A stretch of DNA of 64,000 nt from the NCBI GenBank assembly GCA_963693305.1, contig OY855903.1, positions 24,704,455-24,768,454 on the forward strand. The letters are read 5' to 3'. The notes below the pieces were generated by a model. It had not been told where the DNA came from. It saw nothing but the letters and a program-made list of their open reading frames with translations, and searched no databases. Numbering within the stretch: position 1 is the stretch's first letter; each line of letters starts with the position of its first letter. Below are positions 1 through 11,400 of this stretch, one piece after another. This stretch comes from Meandrina meandrites (lineage: Eukaryota; Cnidaria; Anthozoa; Scleractinia; Meandrinidae). Both the position numbers and the translations under genes were made by a program.

Positions 1-337
1 ATCTGTTCTAACTGAATTATAACTATGCACTGATCTTTTTTCAAAGCACGATATTGTTCCATAAGAAATGGCACACTTAATCTTACATTTGAAAAACACC
101 AAGCGATCCACCATATCCATGCAAAGAAATTAACTTTGAATTTTATTTTCCAACGCGATTTGACTCAATGGTAAAACAAACATCAATCTTCCGATAGTGA
201 ACCTAAACAAACATAGTGCATTTTGGAAATTAGTTGACAAATATCGCACCCTATCGAGTTCCACTGCTCCAAAACAAGATCCTATTAGAACTGCATGCTT
301 AGCTAATAAATCAATCCTGCACGGAAACTCCACTTAC

Positions 338-760
338 TTGGTGTAGTGAGGTGAGGCCGTCGTCATTCGCCAAGTTTGGGTCAACACCATAATCAAGCAT
401 CCTTTTCACTGGATAAGAAACATCAATAATTAAAAATTCGTCTATAAATGGAAAGCCTCAAGACACAACTACCATCGACAAATAAACTTCACGGCGAAAA
501 GCCAGATTACAGTTGGACGAACCTTCATCGTAATCGCCTCGAGATGCGGCCTCCAAGAGAATAATTCTTGGCTCGAATTTCACTGGTTTCGCTCGTTGTG
601 GTCTCTTTTTGGGCGGCGGTGGACCAAGTTCTTTATCTTTCTCCCTATCCCATCGTTTGAGCTGTTGAGAACGACGTTTTTTCGCGAGTTCTAGGCGATC
701 TTGTACTGTCAATTTCTCGACCTTCGGAATTTCAGCCACAAGTTCTAAATGATCCGCCAT
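338..760 (-). CDS. PPP1R16: PPP1R16-type (MYPT3/TIMAP) protein phosphatase 1 regulatory subunit, 5' exons only
   Basis: Partial gene that leaves the window on the left. Coding exons are 523-760 and 338-408, joined in phase 1, giving the first 103 residues. The chosen ATG (760) begins MADHLEL, which lines up with the TIMAP N-terminus (MASHVDLL); the upstream in-frame stretch has no better ATG. Residues 15-42 are a basic helical segment (AKKRRSQQLKRW). Residues 58-62 (KPVKF) are a PP1-docking RVxF motif, followed directly by the first ankyrin repeat (ILLEAASRGDYDEVKRMLDYGVDPNL, interrupted by the intron). The family targets PP1c to membranes and myosin-like substrates. Later ankyrin repeats and any C-terminal CaaX prenylation motif are outside the window, so PPP1R16A and PPP1R16B cannot be told apart. 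Bases 1-337 are intron. It is divergently paired with the PX gene at 1610. Confidence 0.85.
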
Positions 761-1609
761 GATTGAGCGCGTGGGAACCCAGAGAAGTTCACGCCTCGTG
801 AAAGATTCGCGGCAACTTTCTACAGTAACATTTTCGCCGTTAATCTGCTCAGTTTCGGCCAAATCCGACAGACATGTACTGCAAAGAAGAAGAGTGTTGT
901 CTGGAAAGTTTATGCAAATTTTGTATTTAGTTAAGAGGCGAGCCTCGGCGATGTATTACCGCTTGCCATATAAGGAGTGAGTGCGAAGGCGAATCCGACT
1001 TTACGTTTTATAACAACTTCCGGTTTTTCGGCTTTCCCGTGGATAAAATTTTTCCCTTTTGGATTTTTTATGTTTGCACGGTCCCTTGCCTCCCTTTTCA
1101 CTTTATAGCCAAGCGTCTCTGTTTCAGAAAGATGCAAATAAACGACAAAAATAAAATGTTTTTTTCTGCTGTATTTGTTTTGCTGTCGCTTTTGGATTTT
1201 TTTTAGCTGACAGGGCGTTGCTAAGGATGATCCCTTTTACTAAATCATGTCTAACATGTGTCACCGACTAAAAAGTGATTTCTCTTGAATCAAGCAAATA
1301 ATGTGCGTTATGCTTTTCAGTTCTCAAAAGCACTGCCATTATGCAAAATATTCATATTTTTCCCCTCCTTTTGTTTTTCTTGTGTTTGCATCAGTAATGC
1401 TGCGTTCCACATACTGGAAATAGTAAAGGTTTCCATCCGTTTGTCGCAGATGCCAGATGCATTTATCACAAAATATAAACAGCGGCCGGATAAAAGATAA
1501 CAGCGGAACTATGGTTTGACCGGAAGTTGTCTCGCATGTGCGCGTGACATCACGCGTGACACACACACACACTTGCGTTACGCGTTACACATTGCGTTAG
1601 AATGTAACC
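761..1609. promoter_or_regulatory. Intergenic head-to-head region between PPP1R16-like and PX genes
   Basis: The 849 bp between the two divergent start codons should hold both promoters and 5' UTRs. A (CA)n run lies at 1559-1572, just before the PX gene ATG. No TATA box can be assigned confidently. Promoter function is inferred from gene orientation only. Confidence 0.4.
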
Positions 1610-3250
1610 ATGATGTTTTCGATGTCAAAAGCGCAGCTCTCTCCTCGAAGAAGTCACTTTTATATTGATAACGACCATTTAGACGGTGAAGATGATAAAA
1701 GCGCCATGATATATGTGACTGCAGCTAAACTTAAATCAATCAAGGAACGCTGGGTTGGAAACACGAACAGAAAGAAACAATACGCTTTTGTTTTGACCCT
1801 CGAGTGGTCGGATGGCTCGTCAAGTATCATCTGGCGGAGTTACAGTGACTTCTTTGATTTTCAGTGTGGTTTATTGGATTCTTTTCCTGAGGAAGCTGGC
1901 TCAGTGGGAGGATTTGCGAGGATTATACCTTATCTTCCAGGTAATTCCCACGCTTAAAATCAAAACGACAAAGGATGTTACGAAATTGGCTTTCAGGACA
2001 GGGCGATTTGCGGAGTTTACCCGTAGTGACCGTGAGTCGCGCGCGTGGCGAAATCTCTCGCGTTTACCACGCGCGAAGAAAATTAATTTCTCTAGGCCAG
2101 GTGGCGCATTTCGCAAGTGAAGCCCGCATTCTTCAAAGAGGGGGAGAGGCCAGTCTGGAAAACATGTATGTTACGCCGAAGATCTTCGGCGTTGAGCTCG
2201 ATAATTTACGCCAACTTCTGGCGTATTTCATAGGGATTTGGCGTAAAACTTCGGCGTATCAAATACGAACTTTCCAGTATGGGGGAGAGGGGCTTCATAT
2301 TACTAGTCTAGTTCACTGTTCTAGCACATTTAAAGGGGAAGGACATAGAGCAGAAGGGTTTGAAATAATAGATACAAGGGAGGGGACTTAAAAAATGTTT
2401 GAAAATTGTATTCATGTGTATTGCATCCATTGTTGAAAACTAAAAAACAGTAAAAAAGAAGGCCCAAAACGCGTTTTGCCACACTCACTACTTGTTGGAA
2501 CAAAAAGGCCCAACTTCACTTTGCCCCAATTTTCAACAACTTCCAGCTGTATTGTAAAGCCAAAACCATGTCAGAATGTGCTTGAGAGTTTTTAGTTTTA
2601 CATCATTTTGTGTGTATATCATGAATTATTATTATTATTTATTTTTTAATTTTTTTTTTTGTGGGGGGGGGGGGGGGGGGGGGTTGTAAAAGTTACTAGT
2701 TATAATTCGATTTATTTTTAGTCCTGGCTTCAGTTTATTCGCACATCCTGTATGTATTTTCTCAAGTCGTGTACCGCCGTGGGCTTCTGATTTAAATGTT
2801 TTAAGCATGTTACAGAGGTATCCTAAGAATTATAATTTGCCAATTTGTTGTAAATATTATTATGGCTTATAATCAATGCTGCATTTTAATTCACTTTAAG
2901 GGAGGAAAATCTTTAGGAAAAGTGACTTAGCTCTTGCAGAAGAGCGGAAACCAGACATTGAAAGTTATGTCAACAACTTGATCAAGCTTCCAGCCAAGAT
3001 TTCACAAAGCAGTATTTTGGTGTCTTTTTTCCAAAGAAGGCAAACTGATCCTGAGTGGTTTCAACAATTTCCACAAGGAATTAATCGACTGGGTGATGAT
3101 CATGTGGATGGTATATTTGACTCAAAGACAGGAATTAAGATCAAGGAAGGCAAACATGTACTTGAGGACACTGATGTGCTCTATGAAGATGACAGTGGAC
3201 AAGATAGCTACTGGAATCCAACATTTGAGGCATCAGGAAGTCTAAGCTAG
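1610..3250 (+). CDS. Stand-alone PX-domain protein (p47phox/TKS-type PX)
   Basis: Two exons, 1610-1940 and 2901-3250, joined in phase 1 (…YLPG/RKIF…), giving 226 residues. The PX domain spans about residues 30-165. Visible landmarks are the strand YAFVLTLEW, the phosphoinositide motif region WRSYSDFFDFQ, the FPEEAG turn, RIIPYLPG with the following basic RK, and the helix LIKLPAKISQSSILVSFF. The closest families I recognise are the PX domains of SH3PXD2A/B (TKS), NOXO1 and NCF1, which carry SH3 domains after the PX domain. None follows here: the protein ends after an acidic, low-complexity tail (DVLYEDDSGQDSYWNP). The usual double-arginine RR(Y/F) reads RSY. A membrane phosphoinositide-binding role is a family-based inference. 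The intron (1941-2900) contains a run of 21 G at 2663-2683. Confidence 0.78.
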
Positions 3251-6200
3251 TGCCAGCAATCAGTAAAAGGAAAGCCTTCAGTTGCTAGATGAAGTCCAAC
3301 ATACAGCAGTGAAATCTAAGTCCTGTTTCTCTAGCAACTTAAGTACAGCAGTATTGGTAATACCCATGGATGATATGAAACGTCCATCTAATTCAAGGTC
3401 AAGCAAGGTCTAACTATGGAAATTCCATCTTTCTGGGCATGATCAGTGCTGTAGACAGGGTTTTGCTAGGGTGGGTGCAAGGTCCGGAAGCATGAGCATT
3501 TATGGGTACATTTCCCCAGAAATTTTGAAAAATTAAGTGTTGAAGTCCACTTTTCCTGCATTCTGAGAGTCATTTTAACCCTCCCTCTCAGATTATGTGG
3601 CCCTTTGCGGCCCACGATGCACCCATCACACCCCCCTGCCTACGGCCCTGATGATTGAAGAACAATTTTAGTTTCCTGTCAAAATATAACAGTTCCACTA
3701 TTGCGACATATTACCATTTATTAGGTCATGAGAACATGCAAAATATGACATGCGGCAAAAATACGGACACAAAGAAGAGCAACAAAATGGCTGGACAAAA
3801 CATCCCAATAAATAGTGGAATAATAACTCCCTTATTCGATGGTTTCGCATATAGTACGAGTGGATATTGTGCTCATTGCTCATTTTTCCTTGCCCCTACG
3901 GGGCTCCAAAAACTACTTTGCAACTTGCAAATATCTGTGCGTATTATATGTTAAACCAATTAAATAAGGTGTATATATTAAATTTTGACCATTTTTGGAC
4001 AGGTTTTCGCATAGAAAATAGGCAGGATAGCATGTTGACCCAAAGAATAAATGACGCAAAATACAGCCTGATCTGTTCCAAGCTCTTAGATCACAAGAAA
4101 CGTTGGCCATATATTAAAATGTTTTTTCCCCAGGATGGGAGTGGACCTGACAGAGGTGCTTGTTGGAATTTCTGAAGGGCTACCACAATCCATTGGGCAG
4201 GGACAAGAATAGCACTATTGTGAATTTCCTTGTTCTTGAATAGCTGTTGTTCTTATTCAAATCTGCGATCCAAGTTGTTTGGGTCTGACTTTTGTCCTTG
4301 CCACAGATCATTTCTAGGAGCATTCCCCAAATACATTTCCAACTCTTAAGAGTTGCCAGACAGAAGAGACTTCTCAACTAAAAATTCATGTTTATCTTGC
4401 CCCAAGTGGCACCAAAACACATTAACCACAGGCCCCTTAAAAGGTTTGACAAACATCTATTAGTCATCCCTGAGAGGCGGTTGTGGTGGGGAGGGCTACT
4501 TATCAGAAACTTAGTGACTGTAATAAGCAAGACAGGGTAACAAGGTTTTACCCTGTCTAGTACACCAGACTTGAACCTGACTTTCTCAAATACAGGTTTA
4601 TTTCAAACTCATCGATTTCCCTTGGATTTGCTATTTTAGTCATTTACTTACAGCTATCTCAAGCTCCCTACTTTCTAGGACTGTTTTTCATAGCCCTTGA
4701 GAGTTTGAGATACCAGTAGTGGGGTTCTACTGACTATTAATATAAATCTACTAGCGTTCTATCACAAATGCTGTCCTCTGATTGGCTACACTACCCACTA
4801 TCTATTCTGTGATAGATGGTGAGTAGCATAGCAGTGTGCCCTTGCTAACAAAATGGCGGCTGCTTCTTTACATTTTTGAAGTGTCCGTGAAGAAGATTTA
4901 GACAGTTTACTGGTCGAGGCTGTTCCAGAAAAGATTATTCGCTCTCGATTTCTATGCGTGATAGTTGACTCGGGCTGCGCTATAGAAATCTCAAGCTCAT
5001 AATCTAATTGTTTAATATAGTTAACATATCAGACTGCAAGTTTATTGGAGACACATAAGACATGGCTACCAGAATGTGCATCATGTAACGTAAGTCTACA
5101 ACACAAACATCATTTTTACATGGTAGGTGCAAACAGTAAATATTATTGTACCTCATGATACAGCTGCCGTCCAAAAAATTAAATATAAAAACAACGAAAT
5201 CTTTTGGGTCTCACAGTCAAGGGCAAGCTGGAATTCAAATTTATTGGTCAAAATAAATGAAAATATTATTAATTGAAGCTGTATCATGTGGCATCAATGC
5301 AGTGCATATAGCTATCTGCCATTTCTCAGTCATGATACATAACAGTAAAAGAGGACAAAATTCCGAGTTGAAGTTTTGAAGATAGAATACGAGGTAGCAT
5401 TTGACTTAAAATTAATAGCAATGGTAGCATCGTGTCATTTGGTACTTCAGAGCCTGTTCATTCAGGAAACAAAAAAGGCAGATTGTGTAATGATAATTTA
5501 ATTTGGTGCACTTTTAAAAAGAAACTGAAAAGACGATAACAATGAACATAGACTGCATGCAGTTGTTGTTTGTTCCAGAAATATAACAAGCAACCAGCTA
5601 AGTTGAATGCGAGTGAGGGGAAAAACTAAGAGGGAATGAGGGTGAGCTCAATTCGCATTTGTGTTTTTGTGTCGCTTGCTTGGACCACAAAGAGGCTGCT
5701 TGCAGTCTACAATGAACACAAACACAGTCTGACTCACTGCAGTTTCGTTTTTTTCCCTCTTAATTTCTTTTACCTACTGTGAGCCGCAAAATAATTGTTC
5801 TGTTTGTAGTGAAATAAATAATGTTATGAGACAGGCTTTGTAAGTTAGAAGCTAAGTATTCATTACAATTAACCTATTTTGTTGAATGGATTTCTGAATG
5901 TCTTAATATTTAATTATTAACAATGTGTTAACTTGGTTCACACAGGGCATTTCATCAAAACATTTGCTACAGTAAGAATATTCTGACAAATATACCATTT
6001 CCAGAATTGTAAACTAGCCTTGTTGGTGATACCAAAGACTGCAGTGGAAATGAAAACCTATTTAGCATAAAATCATTTAAAATTCAATTGTTGTAAGATC
6101 TTTTCACATAGAAAAGGAATTTAAATTACAGAAACCCACCAGTAAATTTATTCATAACAATTAACTGTACTAATGGCTTGAATCTCTATTCATCAGTGAT

Positions 6201-7218
6201 TCATGCACTGACTTCATAGAATAGAAAAAGGTAATTACCTCCTATGACGCATCCTGGCTAAAAGCCACTCTTCTAATGCAATAATGTACGTGTGGTTATA
6301 ACCAGGATGATATTGCTTTCAAAGTTTAATTTCTTCAATAGTAAATTTCTTAGACATTGAAGTGAATTGGGCCTGCTTTGCTTCACTCCAGGATGTAAAA
6401 AAGATGCAGTCAGTAAGTACCGTGTAGCGCAGGTGGCAATATTATTTTTATGATAACTTTCCCATGCCACAATAAAGGCCAAAGCAGTCCATTACTTTAA
6501 TAGCTGGTTAATTCACATGTATAATTTGACATCAGCTTGGTTTTTAGATATTTGACGGTAATTCCTCTGAAGGCAGGAGGCATCAGCTGGTGCACTATCT
6601 GAACATTTACCCTGTAACACAAAACACTACCTCAAGGAAATGAAATGCTAGCAAGATGTGGAAATGGCTTATTTACATACTGACCGCTGCATGCTTTTTA
6701 CAACGATTTTGCCACTTATTGCTCAAATCACTGGCAATTTTACCCACGCATAATTTTTTTACAATTTTTTTCATTAACACACATGAAATGGTGTGCTTTT
6801 AGAAGGACAATAACCTGATAAAAAATTGATTTAAAATCTTCCCAATTTAATTCCCTAAAAAGATTCATAGAGAGAGAAATAAAAGTTCTAGTAAAACTCC
6901 ACAAAATCAGAATTCAAAGTGTGGTGAGGCAAATTTAATACCAAATGTGCCCACACCATGCATTTCCCAGCATATGGTGAGTGTTTACATTTCAAAATTA
7001 AAACAAGAAATTCTAAATCCTAAACAAAACTCCTCCAATTGACAATTGAATTCTCTACATCATTTTCTTTAACTTAAACGCTTATGTAAAATGTTGCTAC
7101 CCGACGTACAGCAACAAAAGAAATTTTTGCGAACGTGAACAAGAACCTTTTTTCCAGTGGAATCGATTGCATTTGTATTATTATCTACATGAAGGTGACA
7201 ATTGACAGCGTTTCTTCT
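3251..7218. other. Gene-poor intergenic region (possible 3' UTRs and repeat fragments)
   Basis: No exon with family similarity and sound splice sites was found here. AATAAA motifs near 3808 and 4045 could end the PX transcript. The right part probably includes the 3' UTR of the minus-strand UBE2QL1-like gene. A possible transposase fragment lies near 4852-5002 and is listed separately. The rest is AT-rich sequence with no structure I can name. Confidence 0.5.
4852..5002 (+). pseudogene. Possible decayed fragment of a KIAA1958/DUF3504-like (Crypton-type) element
   Basis: An ATG in a good context (aaaATGGCGG) opens a frame reading MAAASLHF, a stop, then SVREEDLDSLLVEAVPEK before breaking down. 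This resembles the N-terminus of tyrosine-recombinase-like KIAA1958/DUF3504 proteins, which are numerous in cnidarian genomes. The in-frame stop and the loss of similarity within 50 codons suggest a dead fragment. The match is from memory of the family style and is weak. Confidence 0.25.
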
Positions 7219-7962
7219 CTAACCTTCTGATTTCGGTGGTGTTACCCAGCCATATTTTTCATGAGTCTTAACTAATCGTTTATAAGCCGATTCTGCCTCT
7301 TTCTTAGAAAAAGCCTTTTTAGTGGATCGGTCGATTCGTCCTTGACCCTTCACCACAGCGGCCGAAAATTGTAACACTATCGCCTCTACTGTATACGCGC
7401 TGCTCCATCCTTTGGGGGTTAAAAGTTCCATACAAATCGCTCCGCCGTCTAGAACAAACCCGCCTTCAATTCGCGGCGCAGAAACTCGCATGAACGGAGG
7501 TGCGAATGGAAAATTCTCGGGAAACGTAATATTCAAAAGAATAAACTTGGTTCCAGTTTCAACCATATCCCTATAGAGCAAACTATCCGTGTCGATTTTG
7601 TATAATTTCACGTTCCACTCGTAAAGGTTATCTTCGACAAGTTCTGCTGAAAACAATTTGTTGTCACACCGCATGGTTACGTCGTGAAACTCCTTCATGA
7701 GACGTTTTGCTCGTACCCTATGAGCGTGAGAAGAAGACATTTCCCCTTCGCTGACTTTCACACCATTGCTTGTCCCTTGAGATTTCGCCGGATAAGAATT
7801 CAGGTGTCTTGTTTCGCTGCTCTCTTGAGTTTGATTGCTTATCTCGCCATCCTTTCTTTCGCTCTTGTGATCGGAGTCTCCCTTTGCTTTACATCCATTT
7901 TTGTCTGTACCGTCTGCATTCCGTGATTCGCGTCTTACCAATTTTCGAAACACGGACGCCAT
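7219..7962 (-). CDS. UBE2QL1: UBE2QL1-like ubiquitin-conjugating (E2) enzyme, intronless
   Basis: A single exon of 247 codons with a true ATG at 7962 and TAG at 7219-7221. Residues about 83-245 form a UBE2Q-type UBC fold: RLMKEFHDV, ELVEDNLYEWNVKLYKID, FILLNITFPENFPFAPPFMRV, then the active-site segment DGGAICMELLTPKGWSSAYT with Cys177 as the predicted thioester cysteine, and a C-terminus THEKYGWVTPPKSEG. The C-terminal run is closer to vertebrate UBE2QL1 than to UBE2Q1/Q2. As in that family, there is no classical HPN motif. Human UBE2QL1 is about 161 residues; here an extra 80-odd N-terminal residues, rich in Ser, Lys, Glu and Asn, look disordered. The gene is head-to-head with TONSL, 493 bp away. 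Ubiquitin transfer is a family inference. Confidence 0.9.
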   Translation of the reverse strand: MASVFRKLVRRESRNADGTDKNGCKAKGDSDHKSERKDGEISNQTQESSETRHLNSYPAKSQGTSNGVKVSEGEMSSSHAHRVRAKRLMKEFHDVTMRCDNKLFSAELVEDNLYEWNVKLYKIDTDSLLYRDMVETGTKFILLNITFPENFPFAPPFMRVSAPRIEGGFVLDGGAICMELLTPKGWSSAYTVEAIVLQFSAAVVKGQGRIDRSTKKAFSKKEAESAYKRLVKTHEKYGWVTPPKSEG

Positions 7963-8455
7963 CTTGGCTTCGAAATATGTCCGTAAGTAAAATTCGAAGA
8001 GGACGGAAACTACGTATTGGTGACAGTATCCGTGCTCGGAATAATTATAAAACAGTCTAAGAAGTTAAACAACAGTATTGAGCTTTTACGCTACTCTCGA
8101 GCTAAATTCTAATTGATTCCTGTTGCGACATAAAAATAAACATGAACTGAACGACACACACAACATCCACCAGTTTCCTACGTTTCTTCCAGTTCGTCAA
8201 CAATAAAACCACCTGAAGGGCGCAGAGAATTATGGGAAGCTATTTATCGCCCACAAAAGCCAGCGGTAACAGCCCATTTGAAAACCAAAACGAGGCACTT
8301 GTTCGAGGACTGGGTACCAGACCGAAAACGAGCGAACCCGCCATTTTCAACCTGTTTTCGAAGAAGTAGATTTATGTTCATGTGTAGGATGTATAGTTTA
8401 ATAGTGCCTTTTTCCGAGAAGATGAAAATCTGATGAACGCTACTGGTTGATGCAA
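7963..8455. promoter_or_regulatory. Bidirectional promoter region, UBE2QL1-like / TONSL
   Basis: 493 bp separate the divergent ATGs. The interval should hold both 5' UTRs and start sites. No unambiguous core element was recognised, so the call rests on geometry. Confidence 0.5.
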
Positions 8456-11400
8456 ATGGAAGCAAACCTTCAAAGGGAGCTAAAGCGTATGTTCTCATTT
8501 TTGCTGGCTATCGCAGATGCATGTAGCAGATTAAGTATCTGCCGTACAGTACGCTAACAAACTGTCTTAAAATTTACTTGCCTCATAACTTTTGAAGTTT
8601 TGTTGTTTGATGTATTTTTCACTTTCCAGCGGTTTTGTTTCAAAGTAGCTGGAACTCAATCTTGTGGTAGCCAGGGGAATACCCCAGCCCTTCGTCCTTA
8701 AAAAGTGATGGCCCTGCAGTATGTGCTACCAGTCTCTTCACAGTGATCTTAATTTTGAAATCATATTCTTGATTAAAATGATTGTTTGATTTGATTTAGA
8801 ACTTAACAAACGAAAAATTAAAGCTCAGGAAAAGGGGGATCTAGCAGAAGAAGCCAAGCTGTGTAATGCGGTTGGAGAATTACTTTTCCAATATGGTAAG
8901 AATGCCATTTGAGTTCTGATTAGTGGTATCTTGGCATAGATCTAATGAGATTGTGGATGATTATGGTTTTCTTTGTTATTTGCCAGTTCTTATTTGAGAG
9001 GTATATTTCTAACAAAATAGTGAAGACTCAGACAAACAAACCGGAATGGCAGACAATTTTCCTAAAACACTTTCTAAAACAGCTGATGTTCCAAAAGCAG
9101 TTGTTTGAAACAAAAACTTTGCCTAGACTCCCTCTATTTCTCTCAGAACACGCTGATGTTGTCTGAGCCTCGTAGGGGTATAATCATTTGCAGTCTATTT
9201 TTAAACCTTGCACGCTTCGCTGTTGCGGAACAGGCAAGACAAATCCAACTGCTGGTACTAGTGTCTGCAATGCAAGTTCAGGTGTTATAAATTTTCAGTT
9301 AAAATAATTTAAACTTTATTTAGGGTACTATGAGAAAGCTGTAAAAGAACATAACAGGGAAGTGCAATTATCTGAAGCAGGTCAAGACACCATTGGAACT
9401 GCCATTGCTCATAGAAAAGTAGGAGAATGCCTGTGTGCACTGAAAAAGTACAAGGAAGCACTGTTTCACCAAAACTTGCATCTTAAGGTATGTCATAAAT
9501 AATCAGGAACTGTGTTGAAGCAGGCACCAATGCTCTTTATTGGATAAGAATAGCTTTTAATTTAGTCGTTCCATTGCTGTTATCTCCTGTCAGCTAATTC
9601 AATCAGTGTGTATGGATTTTTTGGTGCAACAACTGATTAATTTTTGGTGTTATGATTCAAGAATATTTGTTTTAAAAACATATATTTGTGATTTATTTGA
9701 AATCAAACATGTACAGAATTTTTTATTGTATATTTGATGTGCAGTACAGCATAGTTTCAGATACGGAAAATTGTGTAGAATTCAAGTTTAACTGATTTCA
9801 TGTTCTTTCTGTTTATTATTGCCATGGACAGAGCAATTCTCCAAAAAAATGCATTACCAGTATATCAAACTTCGATCTAATTCCAATAGCTGATGTAAAT
9901 CCGAGTCCAGAAACTCTGTTAAACAATCAATTATTGAATATGTTAAGTATGGTCCAGACAAAACTGTATTGAGACACCTTAACTCACTTGACCATATTAA
10001 AAATTACTTCCACTTAGGCATGCCATGCAATATTCACAACAAACATCTTATACATGTCGTATTTCTTTAACAGCTTGCTCAATCAGCTGGGAACCTTGTT
10101 GAGGAACAGAGGGCCTTAGCTACCATTGGACGTACCTGGTTTGTTCACTCAGATGACGCCGTTACCAATGATGAGGTTGAGGAGTGTTTGATTGAGTCAC
10201 AGACAGCTTACCTGAAAAGTTTGGCTGTCTGTGACAGTTTACGGGAAACCGTTTCTGAGAAGGAATTGTTGGAGATGAGGTCAAGGTTGTATTTAAACCT
10301 TGGTCTTACTTATGAAAACCAGAAGGATTCCTCTAGGGCAAAGGGTTTTATGGAAAAGGCCTTGATCATTGCAAGGTAATTGTTTAGTTTTGTTCCTTCA
10401 TTCAATAGTATTCCCTAGTTGTTTTAAATATTTTCACCAGTTGCATTCTAGTTTGTGATTTTCAATCTGGCCTTTTTCCGCAGAGAACAAGGGTTAAAGG
10501 AGACTGAATACCTGTGTCTCTTCTCAATTGGGAGTGTTCGGATGAAATCTGATGAGGATGCACATGCTTTAAGGTGCTTTGAGCAGGCATTACAGGTGGC
10601 TAGACATGGAAACAAGAAGTTTGATGAGGCAGATGCTTTAGCTATGCTGGGAAAGGTAATGATAGATGTTTTTTTTTTCTGAAAGGATAATAATATTATT
10701 ACATCATATACATTGTTGTACACTCAAACACTGGTCCATCATGGTGATCTGGGAACCTGTAAAGAGGTCATTCCTTCCTGCCTGGTTTTGCAATAAATAT
10801 CATCCAAATCAAACCCACAACTTGCCTTTACAAATAGTACATTAATGCAACAAAGCTGTGTATGTTTGCAAAATATTCCCCAAGTTGAGTATTACAATGT
10901 AAGTATGTCACATGGGAGAATATTTTACTGTCTAAACCAGCTTTAAGAGCTCTTTTTTTTAATAAATTCATACCAGCAAAACAAATACATACACAAACGC
11001 GAAAACTAAATGACAAAGCGACAGCCGCGCAAATGCTGTCACAAGCTCCACAAGTCGTTACTTACATTATTACATTACATAATTACTTACATTATTATTA
11101 CATTGACATTACATAATTACTTACATTATAATTAATAACAGTGCTTACACTACTAATAACAATGCTTACACTACATTTCACGCACTAGTTACAACGCAAT
11201 AACAGTTCTCGTAACCTTATATTTCTCCCATTTCCCAGTTCTCCCACTTTTTTTTGAAAATCCTTAATTTATGATTTTTTATAGCAATATACTTCTCGGT
11301 TTCAAACTTTATTTTAATTTTAGATTTAAAACCTTCAAATATATAAGGGCATACACCATTTCTTCGACAATCCCAGATGTGTATTTTTGCTATTAACAAT

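Noticed and set aside
761..862. Longer N-terminus for the PPP1R16-like protein
   Set aside because: It would need a TTG start; the ATG at 760 matches the family start exactly.
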